Below, one piece after another: positions 16,518 to 26,989 of a DNA stretch of 64,000 nucleotides (its first letter is position 1; every line of letters starts with the position of its first letter). This DNA is from Mesorhizobium sp. ORS 3359 (GTDB lineage Bacteria > Pseudomonadota > Alphaproteobacteria > Rhizobiales > Rhizobiaceae): contig CCNC01000090.1 of the NCBI GenBank assembly GCA_000824845.1, positions 36,547-100,546 on the forward strand, written 5' to 3'. The notes below the pieces were generated by a model. It searched no databases and was not told where the DNA came from. It was given only the letters and a program-made list of their open reading frames with translations. A program made the position numbers and the translations under genes.

Positions 16518-16679
16518 ATGACGAAACTGCTCGCCCTAGTCATCTGCGGCATCATGCTGATCCAGGTCATCAAGCCGCTGGGCTGGCCGGGGCTGAAGCG
16601 GCGCGGCGATTTCTGGAAGCTGGCGCTGCTTGCGATGGCGGCCATCTCGCTTGCCGCTGTCTTGGGTCATTGGGCTTAA
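16518..16679 (+). CDS. small two-segment membrane protein
   Basis: 53 residues: an N-terminal hydrophobic stretch (LLALVICGIMLIQVI), a basic loop (GWPGLKRRGDFWK) and a second hydrophobic stretch (LALLAMAAISLAAVLG). AAGGCGG precedes the ATG by one base, a weak, tightly spaced site. No family recognised. It converges on the SGNH hydrolase gene. Small inner-membrane proteins of this shape are common; function unknown. Confidence 0.5.
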   Translation: MTKLLALVICGIMLIQVIKPLGWPGLKRRGDFWKLALLAMAAISLAAVLGHWA

Positions 16680-16694
16680 ACTCGGCCGACTCGT

Positions 16695-17420
16695 TCAAGC
16701 CGCTTCGTCGCCCAGCACGAAATCCAGCAGATGCTCGGCCCAGGCGCGATAACCTGCCTCGGAGGCGTGGAAGCCGTCGGACGCGAAGCCGGCTTCGGGA
16801 TTGGTGATCGGCAGGCGCGAGGCGGGCACGGCGCCCCGTTCGTTGCAGAGACGCACGCCCATGCGGTTCATTTCCGTGGCGCGGATCTCGAGGATCCGGC
16901 CCAGCAATGGCGGCATTGCCGGCGCGCGGGTGAATTCCAGCACCGGCGACCAGACCACGCGCGCTTCCGGCCATTTGGCGCGCAGCGCGTAGAGCAGGCC
17001 GCCGAACTCCTTCTTGAAGCGCTGCACGGAATGGAAGTTCTTGGTGTCGTTGGTGCCGATGGCGAGCACGATATGCGTCCATGGGTCGGCCGACAGATTG
17101 GGCAGGACATGGTCGCGGATCTGGCCGGATGTCGCCGAATTGAAGCCGGCGGCGCGCCAGCGCACGGCTCGGCCGGTTCGCTCGGCGATCAGACCCGCAA
17201 GCTGCGCCGCAAGCCCGTATTCGGATTGCTCGATGCCGACCGATGCTGCCGAGGAATCGCCCAGGACCAGCAATGCGACGGGCGGCGCCTTGCCCGGTAT
17301 TTCGTGCAGCACCGGGCCTCGCGCGGGCAGCATGCGCGAAGTGCGGCGGCGCACGCCGAGGCCCTGCCAGACATAGACCGGGAAAGCGAGCCAGGTGAGG
17401 AGGGCAAGCAGACGCTGCAT
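16695..17420 (-). CDS. SGNH/GDSL-type lipase or esterase
   Basis: 241 residues. Block I is LLVLGDSSAASVG (nucleophile Ser), block III is LAIGTNDTKN, and block V is FASDGFHASEAGYRAWA, giving the catalytic Asp and His. An N-terminal hydrophobic segment (MQRLLALLTWLAFPVYVWQG) could anchor it or act as a signal. Likely hydrolyses esters or acyl groups in the envelope. It stands alone between converging and same-strand neighbours. Confidence 0.85.
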   Translation of the reverse strand: MQRLLALLTWLAFPVYVWQGLGVRRRTSRMLPARGPVLHEIPGKAPPVALLVLGDSSAASVGIEQSEYGLAAQLAGLIAERTGRAVRWRAAGFNSATSGQIRDHVLPNLSADPWTHIVLAIGTNDTKNFHSVQRFKKEFGGLLYALRAKWPEARVVWSPVLEFTRAPAMPPLLGRILEIRATEMNRMGVRLCNERGAVPASRLPITNPEAGFASDGFHASEAGYRAWAEHLLDFVLGDEAA

Positions 17421-17485
17421 GGCGGTTCCGTTGGCGTGACCCGCAAGCCATTAGCGCATGTTTGCGCCGAGGTGAACGAGCGGCG

Positions 17486-18229
17486 TCACGCGCAGCAGTC
17501 CGGCCGGCGGCCCTCGTCCCTGTCCTGGTATTCGTCGTGGAGGCGCACCCAGTCCATCAGGTTGTGGTAGGGGCCGGTCTCGCCGCGGCCTTTCGGCGTC
17601 ATGTCGAGATAATGATAGGCGCCGATCAGCGCGTCGCCGCCGCGGGCCCGCGACAGGAAGGTGAGGAAGATGTCGCCATTGCCGTCGCGGTAGAAGACGC
17701 TGGTGCCGGGCAGGTCTTTCGACCGCAACGGTCGCTTCTCGAAATTGTAGGTGGTGTCGCCGGCCTCGATCTGCTTGTCGGTGAAGGAGACCTGCAGGTC
17801 GAAGTTGAAGTCCGACGCATAGGACGACACCCAGTCGAACTTCCAGCCCATGCGCCGCTTGTAAGGCAGGATCTCGGCCAGCGGCGCGCGCGAGACGACG
17901 ACCAGGGATACGTCGTGGTGCTTCAGATGCTGGTTGGCGCCGTCGATATGGTCGGCGAGGAACGAGCAACCCTGGCAACGGTGATCGCAACCCGGCGTCA
18001 TCATGAAATGATAGACAATGAGCTGGCTCTTGCCGGCGAACAGGTCGCCAAGACGCTTCGGTCCCGCTTCGCTCTCGAAGACATAATCCTTGCGCAGCTT
18101 GAACCAGGGCAGCTGCCGCCGCTCGGCGGCAATAAGATCGCGGAACCTTGTCAGTTCCTTCTCGCGCTCGAGATGCTTTCGATGCGCCTCGAACCAGTCC
18201 TCGCGCGAAACCACGGCGTTGCGTTGCAT
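17486..18229 (-). CDS. DUF899 thioredoxin-like protein
   Basis: 247 residues: VVSREDWFEAHRKHLEREKELTRFRD at the N-terminus, RRQLPWFKLRKDYVFE, then LIVYHFMMTPGCDHRCQGCSFLADHIDG, which is the DUF899 thioredoxin-like core with a C-x3-C-x2-C cluster, and GTSVFYRDGNGDIFLTFLSRARGGD. Role unknown; the fold suggests redox or a pseudo-thioredoxin. ATG 18229 is chosen for AGGAGA five bases upstream. Confidence 0.82.
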   Translation of the reverse strand: MQRNAVVSREDWFEAHRKHLEREKELTRFRDLIAAERRQLPWFKLRKDYVFESEAGPKRLGDLFAGKSQLIVYHFMMTPGCDHRCQGCSFLADHIDGANQHLKHHDVSLVVVSRAPLAEILPYKRRMGWKFDWVSSYASDFNFDLQVSFTDKQIEAGDTTYNFEKRPLRSKDLPGTSVFYRDGNGDIFLTFLSRARGGDALIGAYHYLDMTPKGRGETGPYHNLMDWVRLHDEYQDRDEGRRPDCCA

Positions 18230-18323
18230 GACCATCTCCTGTCCTCTCCTGCCAAGGACGTTCGACATCGGCTCAACCCGACACAGTCGCCGTTGTTTCG
18301 CTGCTCAGGTAGGAATGCGGCCC

Positions 18324-18358
18324 GCAAAAAGCAAAACCCGGGCCGTGGGCCCGGGCTT
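18324..18358 (-). terminator. terminator of fba
   Basis: On the minus strand the stem CCCGGGCC/GGCCCGGG (18348-18355 with 18337-18344) is followed by TTTTGCTTTTT. It lies just after the aldolase stop codon. Confidence 0.8.
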
Positions 18359-18382
18359 CTGTTGGAATTGGAAGAGATGGCG

Positions 18383-19408
18383 TCAGGCGGCTTTCTCAAG
18401 CGTCGGCTGCCATTTCCCGAGCGCGGCCAGATGGTTCATATGGGCGCGGTGGGTGAAGGCGGCCTGGCCGGCGGCGACGTTCGAGGCCTTGCCGCTCCAT
18501 GCCTTCTGCGGCGCGGCCTGCAGCGCGCGCCCATAGGAGAAGGTCAGCTTCCACGGATGCGGGCCGATGGCGTTGATGGCGTTGAGGTTGGCGGTCGCCT
18601 CCTCGTCCTCCTGGCCGCCGGACAGGAAGGCGATGCCCGGCACCGCCGCCGGCACCACTTCGCGGAACAGTTTTATCGTCTTCTCGGCGATTTCCTCGGG
18701 GCTGTCGGTCCTGCCCGACTTCTTGCCGGAGATGACCATGTTGGGCTTCAGGATCGAGCCTTCCAGCACGACGCGCGCCGCGTAAAGCTCGTCATAGAGC
18801 TTGACCAGCGTCGCCTTGGTGACGTCGTAGCAGGTGTCGATCGAATGCGCGCCGTCCATCAGCACTTCCGGCTCGACGATCGGCACGATGCCCGCCTCCT
18901 GGCAAAGCGCGGCATAACGGGCCAGCGCATGGGTGTTCGAGGCGATCGAGTTGGCCGAGGGTACGCCCTTGCCAGTGTCGATATCGATCACGGCGCGCCA
19001 TTTGGCGAAACGGGCGCCGAGCTTGTAGTAGTCGGCAAGCCGCTCGCGCAGGCCATCGAGGCCCTCGGTGATGGTATCGCCTGGAAAGCCGGCGAGAGGC
19101 TTGGCGCCGAGATCGACCTTGATGCCCGGAATGGAACCTGCCGCCTTGATGATGTCGACCAGCGGCGTGCCGTCGGCGGCCTTCTGGCGGATGGTCTCGT
19201 CATAGAGGATGACGCCCGAGATGTACTTGGACATCGCATCGGAGGCGCGGAACATCATCTCGCGATAGTCGCGCCGGTTGTCGGCGGTCGACTCGACGCC
19301 GATGACGTCGAAACGTTTCTTGATGGTGCCGGAGCTCTCATCGGCGGCCAAAAGGCCCTTGCCGCCGCTCACCATCGCGGTGGCGATATCTTCGAGACGT
19401 TCGCTCAT
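18383..19408 (-). CDS. fba: class I fructose-bisphosphate aldolase
   Basis: 341 residues, the animal-type class I enzyme that uses a Schiff-base lysine. GGKGLLAADESSGTIKKRF at the N-terminus and VVLEGSILKPNMV (the Lys of KPNMV forms the imine) are diagnostic, with FLSGGQEDEEATANLNAIN near the C-terminus. It cleaves fructose 1,6-bisphosphate to triose phosphates, or runs in reverse for gluconeogenesis. pgk lies 117 bases upstream on the same strand, gap and tkt further up. Confidence 0.95.
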   Translation of the reverse strand: MSERLEDIATAMVSGGKGLLAADESSGTIKKRFDVIGVESTADNRRDYREMMFRASDAMSKYISGVILYDETIRQKAADGTPLVDIIKAAGSIPGIKVDLGAKPLAGFPGDTITEGLDGLRERLADYYKLGARFAKWRAVIDIDTGKGVPSANSIASNTHALARYAALCQEAGIVPIVEPEVLMDGAHSIDTCYDVTKATLVKLYDELYAARVVLEGSILKPNMVISGKKSGRTDSPEEIAEKTIKLFREVVPAAVPGIAFLSGGQEDEEATANLNAINAIGPHPWKLTFSYGRALQAAPQKAWSGKASNVAAGQAAFTHRAHMNHLAALGKWQPTLEKAA

Positions 19409-19525
19409 GGGTGCTCTCCTACGCTGCGTTTGTTCCGCGCTAGCAGAACATTATCGCCAAAGGAATGACCCCGGAAAGCGCGAATCGATTGAAAGCCGCG
19501 CGAGCTTTGCCTTGTCTCGGACTGT

Positions 19526-20722
19526 TTACCGCTTCAGCACTTCGACGCCGGGCAGCGGCTTGCCTTCCATCCATTCGAGGAAGGCGCCGCCGGCGGTCGA
19601 AACATAGGTGAAGTCGTCGGCGACGCCGGCATGGTTGAGGGCGGCCACCGTGTCGCCGCCGCCGGCGACCGACACAAGCTTGCCTTCCTTGGTGCGAGCC
19701 GCCGCGTGCTTTGCCGCGAGCACCGTCGCGCGATCGAAAGGCTCGATCTCGAAGGCGCCGAGCGGGCCGTTCCACACCAAGGTCGCGGCGCGATCGATCC
19801 AGTCGGTAACGCTCTGCACCGTCTTTGCGCCGACATCGAGGATCATGCCGTCGGCCGGCACGGCCTCGATGGCAACGGTCTCGCTCGCGGCACCCGCCTT
19901 GAATTCCTTGGCCACCACGCCGTCGGCGGGCAGGATGATGGCGCAGCCGGCTTCCGCCGCCTCGATCATGATCTGCTTGGCGGTGCCGGCAAGGTCGTGC
20001 TCGCAAAGCGACTTGCCGACATCGGTGCCACGCGCGGCGAGAAAAGTGTTGGCCATGCCGCCGCCGATCACCAGCGCGTCGACCTTCTTCACCAGGTTCA
20101 TCAAGAGGTCGATCTTGGTCGAGACCTTGGCGCCGCCGACAATGGCGACCACCGGCCGTACCGGATTGCCGAGGCCCTTTTCCAGCGCGTCGAGCTCGGC
20201 CTGCATGGTGCGGCCGGCATAGGCCGGCAGCCGGTGCGCCAGGCCTTCGGTCGACGCATGCGCACGATGCGCGGCGGAGAAGGCGTCGTTGACATAGATG
20301 TCGCCATTGGCGGCGAGCTTCTCCGTGAAGGCCGGGTCGTTCTTCTCCTCGGCTTTGTAGAAGCGGGTGTTTTCGAGCAGCAGCACGTCGCCGTCCTTCA
20401 TGGCGGCAACGCCTTCGGCGGCTTTTTCGCCGACACAGTCGGCGGCGAAGCCGACGGGGCGGCCGAGAACCTCGGCCGTGGCCCTGGCGATCGGCTCGAG
20501 CGAGAACTCGGCCGACGGGCCATCCTTGGGGCGGCCGAAATGCGCAAGCAGGATGACCTTGGCGCCTTTCTTCGAGAGCTCGGCGATGGTCGGCGCGATG
20601 CGCTCGATGCGGGTGGCGTCGGTCACCTTGCCGTCGGCGACGGGAACGTTGAGGTCGACGCGCACCAGGACGCGCTTGCCGCTGACGGCGCCGATGTCAT
20701 CGAGTGTCTTGAAGCCGGCCAT
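19526..20722 (-). CDS. pgk: phosphoglycerate kinase
   Basis: 398 residues, full length. [19 protein letters not shown] (substrate Asp/Arg side), [33 protein letters not shown] and the C-terminal nucleotide loop [11 protein letters not shown] are all present. It transfers phosphate between 1,3-bisphosphoglycerate and ADP. Preceded on the strand by the antiporter gene (161 bases) and followed by fba. Confidence 0.97.
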   Translation of the reverse strand: MAGFKTLDDIGAVSGKRVLVRVDLNVPVADGKVTDATRIERIAPTIAELSKKGAKVILLAHFGRPKDGPSAEFSLEPIARATAEVLGRPVGFAADCVGEKAAEGVAAMKDGDVLLLENTRFYKAEEKNDPAFTEKLAANGDIYVNDAFSAAHRAHASTEGLAHRLPAYAGRTMQAELDALEKGLGNPVRPVVAIVGGAKVSTKIDLLMNLVKKVDALVIGGGMANTFLAARGTDVGKSLCEHDLAGTAKQIMIEAAEAGCAIILPADGVVAKEFKAGAASETVAIEAVPADGMILDVGAKTVQSVTDWIDRAATLVWNGPLGAFEIEPFDRATVLAAKHAAARTKEGKLVSVAGGGDTVAALNHAGVADDFTYVSTAGGAFLEWMEGKPLPGVEVLKR

Positions 20723-20883
20723 GATCCGTTCCTCCCTGGTGCGTTAAGGCAATTCCGGACGGAAAGCCGCCCACATCTTTCATGGAATTGCTCTAGCGAA
20801 AACGCGGGGACCTTAACCGGCAGCGGCGGCGATGCAAGAGCCGCGTCAAAGCGCACGCGCAAAAATGATGTCGCCATGAGACA

Positions 20884-22773
20884 TCAGCCTTCGCCGGTTG
20901 CCTTTTGCTCGCCCGGTGCCGGCGCCACGGGATCGATCGGTACGTCCTCGACCGGCCGCTTTTCCGCCGGCCTGCGCCAGTTGCGGATCAGCGCCGCTAT
21001 GCGGTCGCCGATCTCGCCGGCGCTCATGAACACCGGCACGCGCGCCACCGGCGCGGTCGGCTCGAAGGACAAGCCGAGGCCGGTGATCCGGCCCTTCTCG
21101 TCGACGTCGCGCACGATCAGCTCGATCGGCCCGATCATCACGCGGTCGGCATATTCGGCATGGCCGCCGAGCCGCTCGGTAACGAGCGCCGCGACTGTGA
21201 GCTTCTGTTCGGCCTCGGTAAGGCCGGGCCCATAGGCCGCTTCCAACTCCGCGGCGGAGCGGGCCGGATCGACGGCGAAGGCGCCGAAGAAGTCGGCGTC
21301 CTCGGGGTCGACCACGGCGCGGCTGGCGAAAAGCTTGTCGAGCAGGCGCGGATAGCGATCCGGCACGAAGATATAGACCTGGTCGCCGGCGGTGAGGCGG
21401 CCCATGTCCTGAAAGCGCATCGAGCGGCCGTCGCGCAGCACCAGCGAGGGCCTTGCCCAGCGCGGGATGCGCTCGCCGCGCGCCACCGGGCTGCCGGGCG
21501 CGACGCGATAGGCAAGCAGTTCGTGATGGGCCGAGCCCGGCAGTTCGAGCTCGACCTTGTCCAGGGGCCCGAGACGCGCCGGCACGATCAGGCCGAGGCG
21601 GCGCGCCAGCGGCCCGACCGTCCAGCCCTGCACCACCAGCGACACTAGCACGATGATGAAGGCGGCGTTGAAGATCAGGCGGCCGTGTTCGAGGCCGCCG
21701 AGCAGCGGCGTGATGGCAAGCAGGATCGAGACCGCGCCACGCAGGCCGACCCAGGACACGAAGGCGACCTCGGGACGCGGCAGGCGGAAGGGGATCAGGC
21801 AGAGCCAGACGGCCAAAGGCCGCGCGACGAAGATCAGGAACAGGCCGAGCAGCACCGCCGGCACCAGGATCGCCGGGAACTGTGAGGGTGTGGCGAACAG
21901 GCCGAGGATCAGGAACATGATGATCTGCGCCAGCCACGACATGCCGTCCTGGAAACGCCTCAGGATGGTGACGGCGCGGATGTCGGAATTGCCGGCGATA
22001 AGCCCGGCAAGGTAGACGGCGAGAAAGCCTGAGCCGCCGATCGCGCCGGCGGCGGCAAACACCATCAGCGACAGCGTCAGCACGAAGATCGGCAGCAGGC
22101 CGTGATCCAGGTTGAGCCGCTCGACCAGACGCACGATGCCGAAGCCGCCGAGGACGCCGATCACGGCGCCGAGCCCCATATTGGCAAGGAAGCCGAGCAA
22201 GAGGTTGGCGGCCAGCACGTTGGCCTCGGGGGTTGCATGCGCGGCGATGATCTCGACCAGGGTGATGGTGAGGAAGATGGCGATCGGGTCGTTGGTGCCG
22301 GATTCCACTTCGAGCGTCGATCGCACGCGCTCGCGCAGATGGATCTCGCCGGCGCGGAGCAGGAAGAACACGGCGGCCGCGTCGGTCGAGGCGACGGCGG
22401 CGCCGAGCAGGGAGGATTCAAGCCAGCTGAGCTTGAGAAAATAGGAAGCGGCGACGGCAAAGATGCCGGTGGTCAGGACGACGCCTATCGTGGCCAGCGA
22501 CAGTGCCGGCCCGGCCGCTTGCTTCAGCGCGTTGAGCGGGGTGCCGAAACCGGAGTCGAACAGGATGATGGCCAAAGCCAGTGAGCCGGCAAAATAAGCC
22601 AGCCGCGCATTGTCGAATTCGATGCCGAGGCCGTCGACGCCGGTGGCAAGCCCAATGCAGAGGAAGAGGAGCAGCAAAGGAGCGCCGAAGCGGAAGGCGA
22701 TCAAGCTCGAAAACGCGGCGGCAACAATGAGCGCGGTGCCGACCAGCGTCACGAGATAGATCGCATGCTCCAT
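20884..22773 (-). CDS. potassium/proton antiporter, CPA1 family (NhaP2/CvrA-like)
   Basis: 629 residues. About 12 membrane segments fill residues 1-390, with STDAAAVFFLLR and ESGTNDPIAIFLT, the latter holding the Asp pair used for cation/proton exchange. A cytosolic tail follows with a TrkA_C-like part (ELELPGSAHHELLAYRVAPGSPVARG, GDQVYIFVPDR) and a CorC_HlyC-like end (PIELIVRDVDEKGRITGLGL). It should export K+ or Na+ against protons. It sits between gap and pgk but behind the gap terminator, so it may have its own promoter. Confidence 0.9.
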   Translation of the reverse strand: MEHAIYLVTLVGTALIVAAAFSSLIAFRFGAPLLLLFLCIGLATGVDGLGIEFDNARLAYFAGSLALAIILFDSGFGTPLNALKQAAGPALSLATIGVVLTTGIFAVAASYFLKLSWLESSLLGAAVASTDAAAVFFLLRAGEIHLRERVRSTLEVESGTNDPIAIFLTITLVEIIAAHATPEANVLAANLLLGFLANMGLGAVIGVLGGFGIVRLVERLNLDHGLLPIFVLTLSLMVFAAAGAIGGSGFLAVYLAGLIAGNSDIRAVTILRRFQDGMSWLAQIIMFLILGLFATPSQFPAILVPAVLLGLFLIFVARPLAVWLCLIPFRLPRPEVAFVSWVGLRGAVSILLAITPLLGGLEHGRLIFNAAFIIVLVSLVVQGWTVGPLARRLGLIVPARLGPLDKVELELPGSAHHELLAYRVAPGSPVARGERIPRWARPSLVLRDGRSMRFQDMGRLTAGDQVYIFVPDRYPRLLDKLFASRAVVDPEDADFFGAFAVDPARSAAELEAAYGPGLTEAEQKLTVAALVTERLGGHAEYADRVMIGPIELIVRDVDEKGRITGLGLSFEPTAPVARVPVFMSAGEIGDRIAALIRNWRRPAEKRPVEDVPIDPVAPAPGEQKATGEG

Positions 22774-22880
22774 CCGCCAGTGCCCCTCAAGTCCCTCTCA
22801 TTTGTCGATTTAAGGGAGAGTGGGGCGAAGACATGGCCGGTGCAAGGCAACAGCGTGGTTTTTGGCTCAGCCGACCAATA

Positions 22881-22909
22881 AAAAAACGCCCGGCCGAGCC
22901 GGGCGTTTT
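22881..22909 (-). terminator. terminator of gap
   Basis: AAAACGCCCGG (22883-22893) pairs with CCGGGCGTTTT (22899-22909); the minus strand continues into a run of T. It separates gap from the antiporter gene. Confidence 0.9.
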
Positions 22910-22931
22910 AAAACTCTGAAGCGAGCCTGGA

Positions 22932-23942
22932 TCAGGCGATGGTCTTGCCGAAGGCGACGGCGGTGTCGCCCATGCGGTTCGAGAAGCCCCATTCATTGTC
23001 GTACCAGGACAGGACCGAGACGAAGTCGCCGTCCATGACCTTGGTCTGGTCGAGGGCCACGATCGAGGAGTGCGGATCGTGGTTGAAGTCGATCGAGACG
23101 TTCGGGTGATGGGTGACCGAGAGCACGCCCTTCAGCTTGCCCTTGGAGGCGGCGATCAGCGCTTCGTTGATCTCCTGCGGCGTGGTCGAACGCTTGGCGA
23201 TGAACTTGAGATCGACCACCGAGACATTCGGGGTCGGCACGCGGATCGAGATGCCGTCGAGCTTACCCTTGAGGTCGGGCAGCACGAGGCCGATCGCCTT
23301 GGCGGCGCCCGTCGAGGTCGGGATCTGCGACAGCGCCGCGGCGCGGGCGCGGTAGAGATCCTTGTGCATGGTGTCCAGCGTCGGCTGGTCGCCGGTGTAG
23401 GAGTGGATCGTCGTCATCATGCCCTTCTCGATGCCGACCGTCTCGTGCAGCACGGCCGCCAGCGGCGCCAGGCAGTTGGTGGTGCAGGACGCGTTCGAGA
23501 TGACGATGTGGTCCTTGCTCAGCTTGTCGTGGTTGATGCCGTAGACCACGGTGAGGTCGGCGCCGTCGGACGGGGCCGAGACGATGACGCGCTTGGCGCC
23601 GGCGGCCAGGTGCGCGGCGGCCTTGTCACGGGCGGTGAAGATGCCCGTGCATTCGAGCGCGATGTCGACGCCGAGCTCCTTCCACGGCAGCTGGGTCGGA
23701 TCCTTGATCGCGGTGACCTTGAACTTCTCCTTGCCGACCGAGATCTGGTCGCCGTCGACGGTCACCTCATGCGGGAAGCGGCCATGCACGCTGTCGTAGC
23801 GAAGCAGATGCGCGTTGGTCTCGACCGGGCCGAGGTCGTTGACGGCGACCACGTCGATATCCTTGCGGCCGGATTCATGGATGGCGCGCAGGATGTTGCG
23901 GCCGATACGGCCAAATCCGTTGATGGCAACTCTGACGGTCAT
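22932..23942 (-). CDS. gap: glyceraldehyde-3-phosphate dehydrogenase, type I
   Basis: 336 residues. [18 protein letters not shown] binds [16 protein letters not shown] holds the catalytic Cys, and [13 protein letters not shown] ends the catalytic domain. The ATG at 23942 gives the canonical [11 protein letters not shown] start; 18 extra upstream codons are not family-like. It oxidises glyceraldehyde 3-phosphate in glycolysis. tkt lies 154 bases upstream on the same strand. Confidence 0.97.
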   Translation of the reverse strand: MTVRVAINGFGRIGRNILRAIHESGRKDIDVVAVNDLGPVETNAHLLRYDSVHGRFPHEVTVDGDQISVGKEKFKVTAIKDPTQLPWKELGVDIALECTGIFTARDKAAAHLAAGAKRVIVSAPSDGADLTVVYGINHDKLSKDHIVISNASCTTNCLAPLAAVLHETVGIEKGMMTTIHSYTGDQPTLDTMHKDLYRARAAALSQIPTSTGAAKAIGLVLPDLKGKLDGISIRVPTPNVSVVDLKFIAKRSTTPQEINEALIAASKGKLKGVLSVTHHPNVSIDFNHDPHSSIVALDQTKVMDGDFVSVLSWYDNEWGFSNRMGDTAVAFGKTIA

Positions 23943-24096
23943 TGTTTTCTCCCTAGGGACTGGGGGCGATTGGGTCCGCTGCTTCATAGCGGCCATGAGC
24001 CAAAGAATCCAGCCGCAGAAGGTCGAACTTAAATCGATTAGGTTAGTCCAGCATGGCGGAGCCGCCTATTTGCGGCCCCGCGAATGACGCAGCCGG

Positions 24097-26085
24097 TCAG
24101 CCGTGCAGGCGCGCCTCGACCGCTTTCGCCGCGGCCTCGGCGGTGATGCCGAAATGCGGATAGAGCTGCTCGATCGAGCCGGAGGCGCCAAAACCGTGCA
24201 TGCCGATGAAGATGCCGTCGGTGCCGATCAGGTGATCCCAGCCCTGGCGGATGCCGGCCTCGATCGCGACCTTCACCTTGGCGTTGCCGATGGTCTTCTT
24301 GCGGTAGTCGTCGCTCTGCTGGTCGAACAGCTCGAAGCAGGGCACCGAGACGACGCGGGTCGGATGGCCGTGCTTTTCAAGCAGGTCGCGCGCGCCGAGC
24401 GCGATCTCGACCTCGGAACCGGTGGCGAAGATCGTCACCACGGCCTCGCCGTTTGCCGCGGCGAGCTCATAGGCGCCCTGGCTGGAGAGGTTCTTCGCCG
24501 AATGCTCCGTGCGCACGGTCGGCAGGTTCTGACGGGTCAGCGCCAGGGTCGACGGCGTCTTTTCGGATTCGAGCGCAATCTGCCAGCATTCGGCGGTCTC
24601 GACCGCGTCGGCCGGGCGGAAGACATTGTGGTTCGGGATTGCGCGCAATGCTGCCAGATGCTCGACCGGCTGGTGGGTCGGGCCGTCCTCGCCGAGGCCG
24701 ATCGAGTCATGCGTCATGACGAAGATGGAGCGGATGCCCATCAGCGAGGCCAAGCGCATCGAAGGACGGGCATAGTCCGAGAAGCACATGAACGTGCCGC
24801 CATAGGCGATCAGGCCGCCATGCAGCGTGAGGCCGTTGATCGCGGCCGCCATGCCGTGCTCGCGGATGCCGTAATGGACATAGCGCTGGCCGTAATCGTC
24901 GGACGTGATGTTCTTGGTCTGGCTGGTCTTGGTGTTGTTTGAGCCGGTGAGGTCGGCCGAGCCGCCGATGGTCTCCGGCACCGCGCCGTTGATGACTTCC
25001 AGCGCCATCTCCGAGGACTTGCGAGTGGCGACCTTCGGCTTGTCGGCCGAGAGCTTCTTCTTGTAGTCGGCGATGACGGCGTCGAAGTCGGACGGCAGCT
25101 TGCCGGCGATCCGGCGCTCGAACTCGGCTTTCAGCGCCGGCTCGGCCTTGGCGAGGCGGCCTTCCCAGTCGGCGCGGGCCTTGGCGCCGCCGGCGCCGAC
25201 GGCGCGCCATGCATCGAGGATGTCGGCCGGAATCTCGAAGGGCGGCGATTCCCAGTTGAAGAATTTGCGCGCGCCGGCGATTTCCTCGGCGCCGAGCGGC
25301 GAGCCATGCGCCTTGTTGGTGCCGGCCTTGGTCGGGGCGCCGAAGCCGATGGTGGTCTTGCAGGCAATCATCGTCGGCTTGTCGGAATGGCGCGCTGCCT
25401 CGATGGCATAGGCGATCGCTTCCGGATCGGTGCCGTCGATATGGCTGGCGTTCCAGCCGGAGGCCTGGAAGCGGGCGACCTGGTCGGTGTTGTCGGCCAG
25501 CGAGACCGGGCCGTCGATCGAGATGTTGTTATTGTCCCAGAAGACGATCAGCTTGTTCAGCTTCAGATGGCCAGCCAGCGCGATGGCTTCCTGGGAGACG
25601 CCTTCCATCAGGCAGCCGTCGCCGGCCAGCACATAGGTGTAGTGGTTGACGAGGTCGTTGCCGAAGGCGGCGTTCATGATGCGCTCGCCGAGCGCGAAGC
25701 CGACCGAATTGGCAAGGCCCTGGCCGAGCGGACCGGTGGTGGTCTCGATGCCGGCGGCATGGCCGTATTCGGGATGGCCGGCGGTCTTGGAGCCGAGCTG
25801 GCGGAAGTTCTTGATCTGGTCGATCGTCATGTCCTCGTAGCCGGTGAGGTAGAGGAGCGAATAGAGCAGCATCGAGCCGTGGCCGGCCGACAGGATGAAG
25901 CGGTCGCGGTCGGCCCAGTGCGGGGCCTTGGCGTCGAATTTCAGGAAACGGCTGAACAGAACCGTGGCGATGTCGGCGCAGCCCATCGGCAGGCCGGGGT
26001 GGCCGGAGTTCGCCTTCTCGACGGCGTCCATGGAAAGGAAACGGATCGCGTTGGCCATCCGATCATGTTGTTCACGCGAGGTCAT
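24097..26085 (-). CDS. tkt: transketolase
   Basis: 662 residues. [21 protein letters not shown] at the N-terminus, [13 protein letters not shown] and the NN of FWDNNNIS form the thiamine diphosphate/Mg site, and [19 protein letters not shown] the pyrimidine domain. It moves two-carbon units between sugar phosphates in the pentose phosphate pathway. GGAGGAAGC precedes the ATG at 26085. Probable promoter at 26143-26170. Confidence 0.97.
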   Translation of the reverse strand: MTSREQHDRMANAIRFLSMDAVEKANSGHPGLPMGCADIATVLFSRFLKFDAKAPHWADRDRFILSAGHGSMLLYSLLYLTGYEDMTIDQIKNFRQLGSKTAGHPEYGHAAGIETTTGPLGQGLANSVGFALGERIMNAAFGNDLVNHYTYVLAGDGCLMEGVSQEAIALAGHLKLNKLIVFWDNNNISIDGPVSLADNTDQVARFQASGWNASHIDGTDPEAIAYAIEAARHSDKPTMIACKTTIGFGAPTKAGTNKAHGSPLGAEEIAGARKFFNWESPPFEIPADILDAWRAVGAGGAKARADWEGRLAKAEPALKAEFERRIAGKLPSDFDAVIADYKKKLSADKPKVATRKSSEMALEVINGAVPETIGGSADLTGSNNTKTSQTKNITSDDYGQRYVHYGIREHGMAAAINGLTLHGGLIAYGGTFMCFSDYARPSMRLASLMGIRSIFVMTHDSIGLGEDGPTHQPVEHLAALRAIPNHNVFRPADAVETAECWQIALESEKTPSTLALTRQNLPTVRTEHSAKNLSSQGAYELAAANGEAVVTIFATGSEVEIALGARDLLEKHGHPTRVVSVPCFELFDQQSDDYRKKTIGNAKVKVAIEAGIRQGWDHLIGTDGIFIGMHGFGASGSIEQLYPHFGITAEAAAKAVEARLHG

Positions 26086-26142
26086 GCTTCCTCCGGAAGT
26101 GGGTTTGAGCCTGGGGAGAGCCCTTGAAAAGGATGCCGCGAC

Positions 26143-26170
26143 ACATAGCAGGCGCGGCCTTTTAGTCAAC
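26143..26170 (-). promoter_or_regulatory. candidate promoter of tkt
   Basis: On the minus strand TTGACT (26170-26165) and TATGTG (26148-26143) are 16 bases apart, 58 bases before the tkt start. Confidence 0.45.
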
Positions 26171-26253
26171 AAATCGGGGTGGATTTTGCCGGGCTTGTGA
26201 TGGCATCGAGCGCCTTACATTAGCGATAGCGGGGGACAGTCGCGAGAGCTTTG

Positions 26254-26283
26254 TTGACGCGCCCTTCACCCGGCGCCTAATCT
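26254..26283 (+). promoter_or_regulatory. candidate promoter of DUF4164-zapA
   Basis: TTGACG (26254-26259), 18 bases, then TAATCT (26278-26283), 64 bases before the DUF4164 start. Confidence 0.5.
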
Positions 26284-26346
26284 TTCCGAGGTAACGCGTT
26301 CTGAATGCGCGCGATTCGGTGATGGGCAGGGCATAGGACGAAGGCC

Positions 26347-26619
26347 ATGACCGGGGAAACGACCCTCAAGGAAGTCATCGCCAGGCTGGGCAAGGCCATG
26401 GAAGGGCTGGAAAACGCCGTGGCGGCGAAGCTCGAGCACGAGCGTGATTATTCGGAAGCCGAGGCAGAGGTGCAGCGCATGAACGCCGACCGTTCGCGCC
26501 TGGCGCAGGAGCTCGACAATTCCGAAGCGCGCGCCGAGCGGCTTGAAGATGCCAACAAGGAAGTGTCGCGGCGGCTGGTGACCGCCATGGAAACCATCCG
26601 CGCGGTTCTGGACAGGTAG
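26347..26619 (+). CDS. DUF4164 coiled-coil protein upstream of zapA
   Basis: 90 residues, almost entirely heptad-like and charged: LKEVIARLGKAMEGLENAVAAKLEHERDYSEAEAEVQ and LAQELDNSEARAERLEDANKEVSRRL. It matches DUF4164, which in Hyphomicrobiales is encoded just before zapA. The four-base gap to zapA indicates coupled expression, suggesting a helper in cell division or Z-ring control; this role is inferred only from context. Confidence 0.83.
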   Translation: MTGETTLKEVIARLGKAMEGLENAVAAKLEHERDYSEAEAEVQRMNADRSRLAQELDNSEARAERLEDANKEVSRRLVTAMETIRAVLDR

Positions 26620-26623
26620 GGCA

Positions 26624-26989
26624 ATGGCACAGGTCACGGTTTCCATCGACGGCAAGCAGTATCGCATGGCCTGCGACGAGGGCCAGGAAGAGCACCTGAT
26701 CGACCTTGCCGAGCGCTTCGACCGCTATGTCTCGCATCTGAAGGATTCCTTCGGCGAAATCGGCGACCAGCGGCTTACTGTCATGGCCGGCATCATGGTG
26801 ATGGACGAACTCTCGGAGCTCACCAAGCGCGTCAAGGGCATGGAGAGCGAAGTGCTGACCTTGCGCAAGACGCGCGACGAGGCGCTGACCAAGGCCGACA
26901 AGAGCGACAGCGTGCTGACAACCGCGCTCGGCGCGCTTGCGCAGCGCATGGAAGACCTCGCTGTGACGCTCGCGGTGAAGAAGGCCTGA
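26624..26989 (+). CDS. zapA: cell division protein ZapA
   Basis: 121 residues. AQVTVSIDGKQYRMACDEGQEEHLIDLAERFD is the ZapA head domain, followed by a helix LTVMAGIMVMDELSELTKRVKGMESEV that forms the coiled-coil dimer or tetramer. ZapA cross-links FtsZ filaments at mid-cell. Second gene of the DUF4164-zapA pair. Confidence 0.9.
   Translation: MAQVTVSIDGKQYRMACDEGQEEHLIDLAERFDRYVSHLKDSFGEIGDQRLTVMAGIMVMDELSELTKRVKGMESEVLTLRKTRDEALTKADKSDSVLTTALGALAQRMEDLAVTLAVKKA

Noticed and set aside
17462..19468. 668-codon open frame on the plus strand opposite DUF899 and fba
   Set aside because: It is antisense to two clear gene families and its product shows no motif; the length is due to GC-rich codon use.
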